From assembly GCA_964007475.1 (NCBI GenBank), contig OZ023274.1, positions 79,867,303-79,931,302 on the forward strand: a stretch of 64,000 nt of DNA. Reading direction: 5' to 3'. The position numbers and the translations under genes are program-made. Each line of letters opens with the position of its first letter. Within the stretch, counting starts at the first letter, position 1. This document shows positions 38,663-51,748 of the stretch, piece after piece. The notes beneath the pieces are model-generated. The model saw only the letters and a list, made by a program, of their open reading frames with translations. It had not been told where the DNA came from and did no database searches. Source of the stretch: Hybos culiciformis. Lineage: Eukaryota; Arthropoda; Insecta; Diptera; Hybotidae.

Positions 38663-41566
38663 GAATAGATCTTAATAATTTTTAATATTTATTTTTTTTA
38701 GTATTATGTGCCACTTTATAGGATCTTTAATATAAATTTAATTGCTTAAAAATCATAATATCGTATAGTGATCTTGTTCTAAAGATCATTAAGTTTTAGC
38801 TCCTTGAATATAATAAATAGAAAAAAAAAGGCTTTAAATAAATATATGTGGCACAAACACTCAAAAAAATCGTTTAAATTATTCTTAAGTCCTTTTATGC
38901 TACTTAAATATACATACACTATTCAAAGTTGCTAATAAAAAAAAATTCAATATTTACCAACAAAAATCTTCATACCTACTTTATTTATGGGGATGTGGCC
39001 TTATTCGGAACCAAATATTTTATTTTCTATTATTATGCTTAATTTTTAAATTTGTGAAAATATTGAAACTAGGACATTTACACAATAATGTATATGAATA
39101 ATATTTTAAATTTCTGTGTATTAAAATCATACTAGTACACATAAAATATTTAAATTGAATTTAAGTTAAAAATAGATATCTACACGAAAAAATAAAATTA
39201 TAAACTCAAAAAACGAAAAAAAAATTATGATAAACTTTATCGATTGATTTTTATAAATTCATATTACAGATACAAAACTCAAAAAGTATACGTCGGATTG
39301 ACATGAAACTTTCAGACAATGTGTTTCTCGGCAAGTGGAAGGTCATACGAGTAATAAAATTTTAATTAAAAATAAAACTAACCCCTTCAAATTTGATCGT
39401 TACTAATCCGCTATTTTTTCACGTATGGGTGTGCGATAGACCATCCCTACATCATATCCAAACGCGACTAACTCGCGAAAATTATAAATTAAAAAAAAAA
39501 TCATCCCCTTCAAATCTGATCGTTACTAACAACATGCGAAATCGCAAAAAAACCCGCGAAAACGAAGAAAAAAAAAAGTTTTCGGGTACAGGTATTTCAT
39601 AGACTCCATCATATTGAGTCGCGACTAACTTTCGAGCATTACAATAATAACTAGTACTCAAACATACAATGAAAATAAATATTATATGCGATGTAGCGTA
39701 AACCAGGGATCAGTTATAATCTATCTATATAAATAAAAATTAAATGCTGTTCGTTGGTACGCATAACTCTTGTTAATTAATATTAGTCTAGAGCGAAACA
39801 ACGTTCGCGTCGGGATCGACTAGTTACTTACTAAAATAAAAACAATATAAAATCCTCAATAATTTTTTTTGTTATGATTTTAAAATTTCTTGAATGATTC
39901 TTAATAATCAAAATTTTTTATGCAAGTGATCTATAATATAAAAAGACTTGAAATTTTAAACAAAATAAAATTGATAAATTAATGGTTTCACAATAATTTT
40001 TTCATGACTCTATAAATTTTAATAATGAAATATCTAAATGCATGTAAATAATAATAATAATCAGATTAATTAAAATCGTAAAATAAAAATATTGTGATTA
40101 AGCTATTAAGAAAACTTACAAAAATTTAATTTAAAAAACCACAATTTTTTATCAAAAGTAATTTCATTGAGTTCATATTTTTTAATACTTTGTTCGGAAT
40201 TGTCAAATTTCTTGCACTTATCTAGTATGAAAAGTACTTTTAAAAGTAGAAATTTCCACTTTTTTTCCGGAATTATTTTTAGGTGCGAGCAAGGTATAAC
40301 TAACTATTGCTTAAGAATACTAAAATGAATATCAGTTCCGTACAACTTTTATTTTGTATATTTGAAGATGTTAGTAAAACAAAATTAAATACATGATAAA
40401 TTATCAAATATGGAAAGAGTTTAATATCGTTTTACTAAGGCCTTCAAGTAAAAATACCAAAAAAGTGCAAAAAAATGTTGTATGAAGTTGACTATCTTTG
40501 TGTATTCTTAATTAATGGTATAACTTACAATTAAGAGAATTAGATCCAATATTATTTCTATAATATTTAGGTTAAGTACGTGAATATTTGATAATATTTA
40601 TCAAATAAAAATTTCTTCAAAATAATAGTTTAACCTCAAAGTTTTATTTTTATTGAATGCTTTATTGAAATTATCCAAATTTTCTTTCAAAATATTTTTC
40701 TAATTATATTACATATTATTAAAAGAAAACCATGCTAAATGTACTCTTTGGGAAACTATTTTTTATTTTTCATTTTCAAAATTTAAAGCCCTTATAAATG
40801 CATATTGTTCTAAGAAAAACATATATAATTTCTTATAATGATGGCAAAATAATTTACATAATAAATATTTGTAGAATATTTTTGATATTTTACCATCATG
40901 CAGAAGAGTTTTAAATTATAATTCTGATATTATTAGAGCAGAAATATGGCATAAGAATTATTTAAACATTTTTAACTCTTCCATGGTAGTAAAAATTAAA
41001 CAAGAATTAAATAAATTATTATAAGTTAAAAATTAAAAATACGATTAAAAACTATTAATCTTTTTCTTATTTCCTTTTTAAAGGAAACGTAGAAAATAAA
41101 TTGTTTTTTTTTTTTTTTGCCATTTATTAAGATGTTCTCATTTTTTTAACCCTGTTGAAAATGTACTAACTTCGTAAAAAAATAAAAAAATTACATTATT
41201 TCCTTTCTAATCTAAGAATAATTATAATTTATATTTATTTAATTATATATATTATATTATATTCTATTATATTATATATTATATAAATTGAAATTATTTT
41301 ATTTGAAAAAATACCTACTATATGCAAAATTTTATGGTATTTAAATGATTATTGTAATAAAAAAATAATAAAAGTGGAAAAGTCAAATATTGAAAAATAT
41401 ATATAAATAAACAAATTTTGAAAAAAATAAATAAAAAAAGTTTTAATATTATTTTTATCTTCATTAAATTTTAAATTTACGAATGTTTTCCATATATTGT
41501 CACTATTTTTTTATATAATTATTATTTTCATAAAACTCACTTTTTTATTTTTCTTGTTTTTTTCAG
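38663..41566. other. Intron gap with Helitron-like remnant
   Basis: A+T-rich on both sides of a clearly GC-richer island at about 39260-39830, described separately. No other feature supported. Confidence 0.6.
39260..39823. mobile_element. Helitron/HINE-like non-autonomous remnant
   Basis: The right part looks like a short Helitron-type element: it starts TCTATCTATATAAATAAAA at 39720 and ends CTAG at 39820-39823, with a GCGAA...TTCGC hairpin at 39793-39808 about 11 bases before the end. The left part contains GTCGGATTGACATGAAACTT, of a style common inside such insect elements, and two diverged units of about 125-140 bp that begin with a 25-bp match at 39382-39406 and 39505-39529 (one mismatch). 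Internal tandem repeats are typical of HINE/DINE-1-type elements. A 69-codon frame here is not a gene. Confidence 0.45.
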
Positions 41567-41886
41567 GCTTATTAGAACTTCAACAACGTTATCCATGTAA
41601 TATTTGTGGAAAGAGTTATTTACGTAAGCCTCATTTAAAACGACACATGCAATTTGAATGTGTGGATATATTGCCAAAATTTTGTTGCACAATGTGTACA
41701 TCTAAATTTCGTCGAAAAGAAGATCTAAAACGTCATTTATATAAACTGCATATGATTCAATGCAATCGGGATACTGATTTATTTATAGCCGGCTTAAGTT
41801 ATCCAATGGGCACAATAACCAAATCAACTTCGCAACAGCATCAACAACAACAACAGTCTTCATCTTATTATAATTCATATTTTTAA
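41567..41886 (+). CDS. lola: lola alternative 3' exon, two fingers
   Basis: About 105 residues from the acceptor TTTTTTTCAG ending at 41566; the hydrophobic start of the larger open frame is intron. The fingers come almost at once (about 41596-41750): finger 1 C-x2-C-x12-H-x4-C with a CGKSYLRKPHLKRH core, then an eight-residue spacer, then C-x2-C-x12-H-x4-H with a KFRRKEDLKRH core. A tail of about 45 residues has a Gln run and ends in aromatic residues (SYYNSYF). It has the shortest pre-finger linker in the array. Confidence 0.88.
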
Positions 41887-43295
41887 ATTTATAAATATTA
41901 TTTGTATTTTTCTCATTCTATAGAACTCTAAGTTTCCGTTTCTTCAATTTTACGTATAATTATTATATTAAGTGTTTAAATTGTGAATAATTTTATTTAT
42001 AGAAAAAAAAATTTAATAGTAATATTTTTGTATCAAAAATATAACATGTCGGTAATATGTAATGTGAATTCTTTAAAATAGTTATTTAACTAAAATGTTT
42101 GTGATTCTCTTGTTTTTCTGCTTAGAACTCTTTAAGAGTGAATTATTTTAAATAATTTTAGTCTTAGAAGAAAACTTTTTTTTTATATATTTTATATTTG
42201 ATTTCAATTCACTTAATTTTAAGACTTATATTTTATATTTCCTTAATTATTATTTTAAATCAATCATAGTAGTTTATATCTTGATAAATCGTAATGAAAT
42301 GTCAATTCTTCTACTTTTTAAACAAAATTTATATATTTTTTTTTATTTATTTAAATTGAAATAAGACTGAATTTCCCTAAGTTAAGTTTAAAAGTTTAAC
42401 AAGACAAATTTTAAACAATTATTAAAATACTGAATATTTACTTAATCAAAGAAAATGTTTATTGAAAATTTGTAAAAATCCTAATAAATATTACCCTAAG
42501 ATAAAGGAAAAATTTCATTGAATCATAAAATAAATCATAAATTTATAATTATATTGAACTTTTGAATTCAGATAGAGAAAACAATTAAATAGATATATTA
42601 TTATCGTTATTTCATTTATTATATAATTTTAAAAAATATAACAAAAATATAAACATTATTTTTATGAAAAAAAAAATAGATATAATATGTGTTCTTTTAT
42701 TATAATTTTAATATTCACAAGTCAATCAAAAAGCCTTAGAGATTAAAAATATGGATACCCTTTTTTAATAGGTGAGTAATTAAAAAATATTACATTTCTC
42801 AATACTAATATTTTATTTTATTTTTATTCCAGGTCAGATCAATAAAAAGTTGAACTTCCTAGAATTGTTGAAGAGATAACAATAAATTATATTTATGATA
42901 AAAATAATTTCTGGAATTGTATTATTCACTGCCAGCCGTTTTAGTGGTAAGTAAAAGTTTTACGATATCTATGAAATTTTAATTAAAGAAGAAAAATATA
43001 ATTCTTAGAACATCGAAATAAAATTTTATTTCAAAGAATTATCTAAATGTATAAAAAGTTTGGAATTTCAACAAACTTGTCTATTTCTTGGAAATTTTAA
43101 GTGCAGAGTTACAACATATTTGTTGAAGTTTAACTAAATTTTTGAAATAAAAGATAAAATTTCTCATTATAAAAGAAGGGGTCTTAAAATGTTCAGTATC
43201 TTTCTTCACCACCAACTTAAAACCGTTTTAATATATAAAATCTACTGATTGGAAATTATAGTTTTCAAATATTGAAAATGTCATATTAACTTAAG

Positions 43296-43451
43296 TGTGA
43301 GATACAATAGCTGAAAAATTCAGCCTGCCTTAGCTTTTTTTTAATGTGTATGTTAAAATTCGTGTAAAACACTCGAACGTTACACGAATTTTCATACACA
43401 TCCAAAATCGATTAGGCAGTCTGAATTTTTAAGCTAGAGTATCTCGCATGT
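43296..43451. repeat. Long imperfect hairpin (foldback element)
   Basis: Arms of about 70 bases pair around a 12-base loop near 43368-43379. TTAAAATTCGTGTAA on the left mirrors TTACACGAATTTTCATACAC on the right, continuing through AAAAATTCAG and GAGATAC blocks. It is a foldback transposon or a hairpin-RNA source; there is no coding sequence. Confidence 0.6.
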
Positions 43452-45999
43452 TAAAAATATACATATTGTCAATTTCATATAAGAATATGAAATCTTTTAA
43501 TACTTAATGATTTTGAATATCTAATAATAATATAGAATATAAAATAAGTCTCTAATTAAAAAAACATAACAAAAAAAAATTTATTAGATTAAAAAAATTT
43601 TTTTTTTGCGTCAAGGGCGCTTCCATTTCATTCATTAAAAATATATATCATATTAAATTCAAAAAATTAATAGCATGCATACAAAATTATAAATAATAAA
43701 TTTTCTGTTGTTCCATGAATTCTTCTTAGACAAAAAACTCATGCATAAAAATATTATAACAAATTTCGTTATATACATATGTATATATACAATATAAAAT
43801 ATATTTATTCTGAACGTGCATTTATTATAGTTTTATAAGATTAGAAACTTCGATTGTATGCGTGATAGACGAAAAATAATTTCAAACTTAGTTCCTTATA
43901 CACATAAAATAAAATTAGGGAAAAAAAGCCAAATAAAACTTACGAAAAAAAAAAATATAAAAATCAAACGCTTCAATTCTGAATGCAAGTGATTTCCATC
44001 TATTAAAAAAAAAAAAATTTATTATTCTTTCTTTTTTTTTTTCTAAAAATATCTTAAAACCCAAAGACCTAAAAACATAGAAAATAAAACTAGATATTTT
44101 AATGTGCATACCGTTAAAAATGCACGCACATGTTTAAGCATAATTCCATAATTCCCAAATTTAATATAAAAAAAATCTCTACCTATTATATACAATTTTA
44201 TTTTTTTCATAATACATGTAATTTCAAACTTTTTTAGATGTATTTTTCTTTAGAAAAAAATTTTTTTTTTTGTATTTAGAATAAAAACATAAAAACTCAT
44301 CAATTTTGATTGCTTAAGCACATACAAAATCCCTAACAATTTTTTTAAATGTATATAAAGGGTCTCTTACGATTGAACTTGAAAAAGTATATATCGTTAG
44401 ATAGATCGAACTAATGGATCTAATCTTATTTTATTATTTCATTATAATTTCATAATAATTTTATTTCATAATTTATGTTGAACAAGAGAAAAACCTATAC
44501 ATTAAACTTTTAATATTATTTCTGAAAAGAAATATTTGATAAGAAAAAAATTTGAGCCTAAATAAGTTCGCAATGCAACCTTTGTTCCCTAAACTCTGTC
44601 TTGCAAAAGAAATCTATGGTTTATGTATGGTCTAACTAAAGTCAAATCTCTTTTCTTTTTTTTTTTTTTTTTTAAACGCAGGTATAATATTGAATTATTT
44701 ATTTTTCAAAAGTTTTAAAAAATACACGAGAAAAAAATATTTTTCAAAAATTAAAATACAAAAAATTGAATGAACTGATGCATTAAAAAAAAAAGTAGAC
44801 ATTTTTAAAATATTTAGTTTTATGGAATTTTTTTTAGACTTTTCCTTAGTTAAATAATAGTGTGGTTAAGCCCACCATGACTAGAAAATATTTTTTATTA
44901 TTCAAATTTTTTAAATAAAAAAAAAAGCCATTATTAAAATTAAAACTTTCTACCTCATTGAAATCTTGAAGAGTTGAGTTAATTCGAGACAACCAAACTA
45001 AATGCCGGGCATCTTTAAAAGTTAAAGGTTATAAATCTTGAACTGTCGTTTTTTTATATAATGCTTCATAGGATATTTGATAAAATCTATGAAAATATTT
45101 TTATTTAGATTTCTAAAAACAATTTATTCAAAAACTAAATAAAATATTTGATTAAATTTATTACTTAAAATTTATTTTTAAATATTTAAATTACTTTTTT
45201 GTTAAATATCGTCTTTTTAGATTTCAAAATTTCTTGTTATTAAAAACAAAATTTTAAAATTTTTATCAACTCTAATAGGCCGATAGTATCCGAAAATCAC
45301 TGTAAATAGAGTACAAATCTAATTTCACAGTAAGTTCGAGAGTAAGCATATTAGAATCAGATATTTCCAAAATTTTGAATATTGATATTTTCAACTAAAA
45401 AAAAAAATAATATTTTAGTGAAAAGTATAAAATATTGTTGGCAGAAATTCTCGTTTCCAAGAATTTTAAAAATATGCTATAATTTATTTTTTTTGGTACA
45501 TTGTACAAATATTCATTTTTTTTTTTATTTATTTATTTATTCTTTTCTAGAAGATAACCGAAATGCATTTTTAAGTTTTCTAAGAATTTCTCTAAAAATT
45601 TTTTTTTTTTTCCTGTTTCATTATTATTATATGCCTCTATATCTTTCTCTATAGTCTTATAAAGTCCCAAAAATCTTATCTTGCTGAGGGTGATATATTA
45701 TGAACCAAAAAAAAAAAAAAATAATAAAAATAAATAAAAAGAAAAAACCAATACATGAATAAAAAGTTCTATTAAAGCCATTTAACTATATTAAACTTAA
45801 TAATACGGGTTTCAAAATAAGGACTTAAAAAATTTTATATATATGTAATATCGTTGTTGTAATGTGATTATCAAACGAACAAAGAATTTTAAAAGGGTCT
45901 GCTTGCATGTATACTAAAAAAATACATAGAGAATATTTATGCTTTTTAAATGAATTTTATCTATTAATTCTATACAAAAAAAAATCTAAAATTTTACAC

Positions 46000-46034
46000 A
46001 ATGCTGCCAGCCAGCATTATAATGCAGGAGCATT
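46000..46034. repeat. Two adjacent perfect hairpins
   Basis: AATGCTG-CCAGC-CAGCATT (46000-46018), then AATGC-AGGA-GCATT (46021-46034). The same AATGC/GCATT word is used four times in 35 bases. Confidence 0.6.
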
Positions 46035-48379
46035 TATATACACGAAGGAAAAAAAAAAGTTTTATCAATAAATTTCTAGTTTTTCTCCCTTTGTTTATTT
46101 TTTTTTTCTCAAATTTTTATGTTTGTTGCACTATTGCGTGTTAAAGTAGTTGTGTAGACAAAAAATACCAACTACAATCAAATGAAAAAAAAAAACTTAT
46201 GTGAATTTACATTAAAAAATTTTATTTTATTAAAAAAAAAGCATAACATTTACACCATGTTAAAGTTAAACAATTTAGAATTTTTGCTTTTGATAAATTC
46301 TAGACTTTTGTTGTTGGGCACAACATAGTATTTCCTTGTTTTTGGGTTAATGGAAAATTGTTATGCATTTATTTAGAAGCTTCAATAATATGTTATATTC
46401 AAATATTTTTTAACATAAAAATATGCTTCATATGTAAATAAAATTAAGTAATCTCTATGTGTATTAAGTTATATTAAATTTTTGCAAATATAGTTTCGAT
46501 TAGATGGGTATATTTAGGGTGCGATTGCTTCAACAAACAATTATCACCTTCAATGAATATTTCAAAACTGGATTGTAGCCAGTGCTTCTTAAACGATAGT
46601 AAATTTCTAAATGAATAAGAAAATTTAAACTCATAATTATGTTATAAATATTTTTTCATAAATAGATTACAAAAACAAAAATATTTTACTATGTTCAATT
46701 GAGAAAATTGCATTATTATAAACACTTCTTGCATATTATGTACACTGAACTGCTATTAACATTACGAAATATAAATCTGATATTTTATTTCTATTCTAAA
46801 AAAAAATAAAAACATTGATTATGTTCCTAACATTAATGCAATAAAAAGTATCTTTTTTTTTATTTTATATTATATAGAAAGCGGCAAAGTCTATTTTTGT
46901 TTATTTATTATTGCTTTATTTCTACTACTAGTGCAGTATGTGTAAAGTACTAATATTCTATATAAATTTAATTTCTAAAAATGAAATTTTCAAGATCAAA
47001 AAGGATACAAATGCGTACACAAACATTAAAAAAAATAAATACATTATAAAAATAGAATATCTTTTTTTTTCAATGCAATTTGTTTTCTTCTACCTGCTTA
47101 ACTTTCAAACGGCTGCTTTATATGATTTCTAAGCTTAAAATAAATATTAACAAATTATTTATGTAAAATCTGGTTATAAGTAAAGTAATCTGAATCAAAA
47201 AACAAAAAAATTAGAGAAATTCGAATATGAATTTTTAAATATAAATTTTAAGATCATATTAAATAATATTTTATATATACTATGAGTAGGTACCAACTAT
47301 TTTTTGTAAGATATTATGAAACATTCAATAAACTAAGGAATCAGGGTACTATAATTTTTTTATTTTAATAAATTTTGACATTTTTATTTGATTAAATCGA
47401 AATTTGTTTTCTTTTTCGAAAGATAATGAGTACAATTTATCCCTAAAATTAAATCAAGAACTTATTGAAATTTTCGCTACATACTATAAAATTTCAAAAT
47501 ATTTCGGAAGTATTTTTAATTTTTCTTATTTTAAACTTCTAAAGAATACACTATCTAAAAGGTTATAAAATCTTCAACAACAACAATAACAACAAAAAGG
47601 AAAAAATTAAATTTGTTATGAAAAAGTTACGATGAAGTAAATAATTCAATCAATTTTAAATTCTCTTCCTGTTGTTCCTGAGGATTTGGTCGAATATTTT
47701 TAAACTTACGAGTCATCAGATTATCTGTTGTAACTGTTGTTATAATAAAGTATCTTAAAAAATCAGTCATGTAATAATTATGCATTATATTTATTATAAT
47801 TTTTGTACGTACATATAAAAAGGTATAAACATTCATTCATATTTCCCTTTTTTTTTCAATACAATCATAAATTTAAAGTTTTTTTTTTGTATGTTAAATG
47901 CTTACAATTTTTATATACATATTGGGATAGGTTCGGGATTATTTTAATTTCATGTTTTATATTATAACTTCAATCGTAGAGCAGATGTTAACATAGAAAG
48001 AAAATTTTTTAGGACTTTTATTTCTTTTTAAAATTTAATTTCAATTTTTTTTTTTAAGATTTTAAAGTGCTTGAACTTTGGAAAATTTTGTTTTTATTTT
48101 TAAATTTTAATAAATTGTGTTTCTAATTTCAACCAAAAATTAACTATATTTATAAATCGAATTTTAAATAAAGTTTAAAATGTTTGCTAAAAATTTAAAA
48201 TAAATAAAATTGAAAATTTCTCTACAATATTATAAGTTTATAAATGCAAATAACATAAAAATATAAATTGAAAAAAAAAGTGAATATAAATTTTGAAAAA
48301 AAACTGTTTATTTTTGTGGTCTAAACAAGTACAAAGATACTTGTTAATTTATTAATTTCAAAGTTATACAACATAATAT

Positions 48380-48481
48380 GCAGAATAACAAACATCCTGG
48401 TTGAGATACTGATATTGCTATTATTTTTATGGCAAGTGAAAATGAGAAATCGTTTCTCACCGGATGATGTTTATTTTCTGC
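48380..48481. repeat. Imperfect inverted repeat of about 100 bp
   Basis: Outer arms GCAGAATAACAAACATC... and ...GATGATGTTTATTTTCTGC pair over about 25 bases with small bulges. Inside lies a second perfect hairpin, TGAGAAA-TCG-TTTCTCA, at 48443-48459. It is either a small foldback element or a hairpin RNA. Confidence 0.4.
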
Positions 48482-50386
48482 TTTTTCTAACTTTAATATC
48501 TTTGAATTAAACAAAATAATAACAATATTTAAAAAAAATATGTATATTATTATGTACATATTTAATATAGAATCATAAATTGATCTACATTAAGGATTTT
48601 TGTCCTTTGAATTTTAAAAAATAAAATAAATATCTTTTGAAAAACGTTTAATAAAATATTCTCTAATTAATTTTCAAATAAAATAATGAACTAAATTTTA
48701 TGTAATATATGAACCGTTCACTGAACAAATCGATTAACTCCACTTGTTAAACAATCTTAAACTTAAGTGTAAAAGCATTTGGTATAGTCATAATTATTTA
48801 TATTTATATAAATTTTATCAAAAATTAGAGGTTAAAACTCTTAAACGACAATAATTTTTATTTGAATTTATATTACAAAAGGAATTTTAAAAGCCAATGC
48901 ATATTATTTCATCGCATTTCTTTTTTTTATGGAGTAATTGATTTGTGCAATGAAGGGCCCATATGACGATGACTAAGATCATAAATATTAGTAACAAACT
49001 TGCACTTTTCCAAACAACATTTCATTCATATGAAAAATAAAATTTCAAAATTATCTTAAACTTGAGCGAACTTTAATAATTATATAATAGGAATATTAAA
49101 ATTTACAATTTTTTCACCATGTTCCATTATTATAAAAAAATATATTTTTTTTTTAAATAAAAATATAAAAAGTTTCAGGGGGATAATTTCATTTTATTTT
49201 CATTCACAATTTATATTTGGATAACAAAAATAAAAGCAAAATAAAATAGTATTATAATTTCTGTATTCTGCTGTTGTACACCATAAGTGGCCGCTTATTC
49301 TTAGAGAAATATTATAAATATTTATATACAGTATTTACACATTATATGTATTTTGTGTTTTATATATGAAATAAGAAAAAAAATATTTCCCCCAAATAAC
49401 TTTTTTTTATTCTGTTTATTTTTCAAAGTCAAGGTCAATAATTTTAAATTATTGAACAAAAACTAATTATTAAATGAATGTATATGAATACACATTTATG
49501 TATATAATAAAAAAGGGTCTCCCTTTTTGTTTTTCTATTTTATTATTTTTCATATTGCTCTTTATATTGTTTTTTGTACAAATTTATAATAATGATAAAG
49601 CTTTTTTAAGTTATCTTTTTTGGACGTCATTAAATAAATAATAAATTCTCGCTGAGAGCCAATATTGATTGAAGAATTATTTGTTTTAAAAATAAAACGA
49701 TTTCTTGAATTAAAATTGTTAGCAAAATCAAAGAAATAAAATTCACAATTTGGAAGATATTATGTAGATCAATAATTTAAAAAATAATAATTTATGAGAG
49801 AATATCATCATCTGTCTGGACATAGTTCGAAATATCCAGTTTACATTAAATTTGACCAAAAATAAATTTTCCTTTTCAAATTCGAATTTTTGAAAACTTT
49901 TTTAATTTAATTTATACAAAAATATTATTAATTTTTTATTTTTTTTGTTTCATTACAGATTTTGATTTGTCATTGGAAATTTTCTTCATAATTTTGTATT
50001 CTATAAGTTTTCAATTTTTTTAATTCATCTAATTAATAAAAATATTTTGTTTTTTTTTTCATTTTAGGTGTTATTTTTCATTTCAATCAAAAATTTTCAT
50101 CTTTGAGGTAAAGAATTATACATAATATTGTCAAAATAAAAAAAAATCGCTTTTTATTAACATGAATTGGTTAAAGGAAATTCATAATTGTTATGCTAAC
50201 AAATTAATTGGAAAAGCTTGAAATTTCTTTTTATTGTTTATTTGCTACAAAAGACATTTAATACAAAATTTGGTAAAAATGTCAGTTGTTCAAATTAAAA
50301 ATAGAAAGAAAAAAAAAAGGATGGAGGTATACGTTAATTTATAATAATTTTTTTTTTTTTAAAAGCAAACGGCCCATCACATTGTT

Positions 50387-50413
50387 ATCATCATCATCAT
50401 CATCATCATCATC
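50387..50413. repeat. (ATC)9 microsatellite
   Basis: Nine uninterrupted ATC units in intron. Confidence 0.9.
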
Positions 50414-51748
50414 ACAAATTTGTGTACAAAATATAATTCATTTCATCAAAAAAAAAAAAAAAAATTCAATAATTATTTTGGGACTTTTATTTTAAAATTT
50501 TTATTTTATTTTTTTTGTTTTTGCAGATAAACTAACAATTTAGAAATGAGGTTGAAATGAAAATTGGTGGATTTCTTTTTTTATTAAATCATTTTTACTT
50601 TATTATTTTTGAATTATCCTTAATTATTTATTGCAATAGCAATCTCATTTTGTTTCTTATCCTTGTTATTGAATTTCTCCTGTATTGTGTTGTTGTGTTT
50701 TTTGACGTTCGAGTTTATAAATTTGCTTTAACGATAAAGTTTTACATTTTATTTGAACGAAGTATAATTTACCATCCCTTACTAAAATTTTCTGCGAAAG
50801 AGATAAATTAATTTAAATGATATAAATATAATATATATTATTACAATTTAATTTAAGAACTTTTTAATAACTTTTTAATAATGTAAACGTAGAATTAAGG
50901 AAAAATAAAATATTGAAAAATTGCACAATTTTTTTTGTTAATTTTTTTATGTTTAAGTTTTTTATTTTTCGTTATTTATAATTTGTATATATTTATTCTA
51001 GCTATTTGTCAAAAAAAAAAAAAAAAATACAACAAATTCGAAAATAATTGGATTATTTAAAAACAATAGTAAAAATAAAAAAAAAAATTAGTTTATTAAA
51101 CCATTTTTTTTAACTAAATTACTTGTAAAATTTTAAATTTTATTTTTTATTCTTAAATTATAAATATAATTTCTTTTATACCTACATGATTTGTTTTATA
51201 TCTACTTACTTATTTATATTCTTATCATTTCTACAAAAATATTTAATATCATCAAAAAAAATTTAAACTGCTGTTTCGATCTAAAAAGAAATATATTTCG
51301 TAATACACATATCAATGTTTTTATAAGTAAGCTGAAATCCAGGTTTTAAAATAATCAGTTAATAAATTTAAAACTATCTAATTTGTAAGTTTTTATTTTG
51401 TAACAGAAAGGTCACAATGTTTATGAAAACATAATTTAAAGAAACATCATAGTAGTATTATTATTATGGTAATGCTAGTAAATGTTTACCATCAATTATA
51501 CTTGTACTAAATATTCTAGTCTAGAGTTTAATTTCACTTTTTATTTTTATTGGCATGTTTATCATTATTACATACATTTATATAAAAATAATTTTATTTT
51601 ATTTTTTATTTACTAAAATTGTTATACTAATCAAATTAAAGAATCGCTTTTTTCATCAAAAACAATTTAATAAATTTTTAGTTTTAGTCTCATTATTCTC
51701 ATGAAATTAATATTATATTTTTATTTTTCATCAAATTTAAATTTATAG

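Larger units (their letters stand above)
41887..51748. other. Very long intron gap
   Basis: Nearly 10 kb without a finger exon. It holds foldback elements at 43296 and 48380, paired small hairpins at 46000-46034, an (ATC)9 microsatellite, and several acceptor-like sites followed by short frames in the array's phase (42833, 45552, 49959, 50069) that are not strong enough to call. Confidence 0.6.

Noticed and set aside
39393..39602. 69-codon frame in the GC island
   Set aside because: Lies across a diverged tandem repeat of a non-autonomous element; not conserved between its two units.
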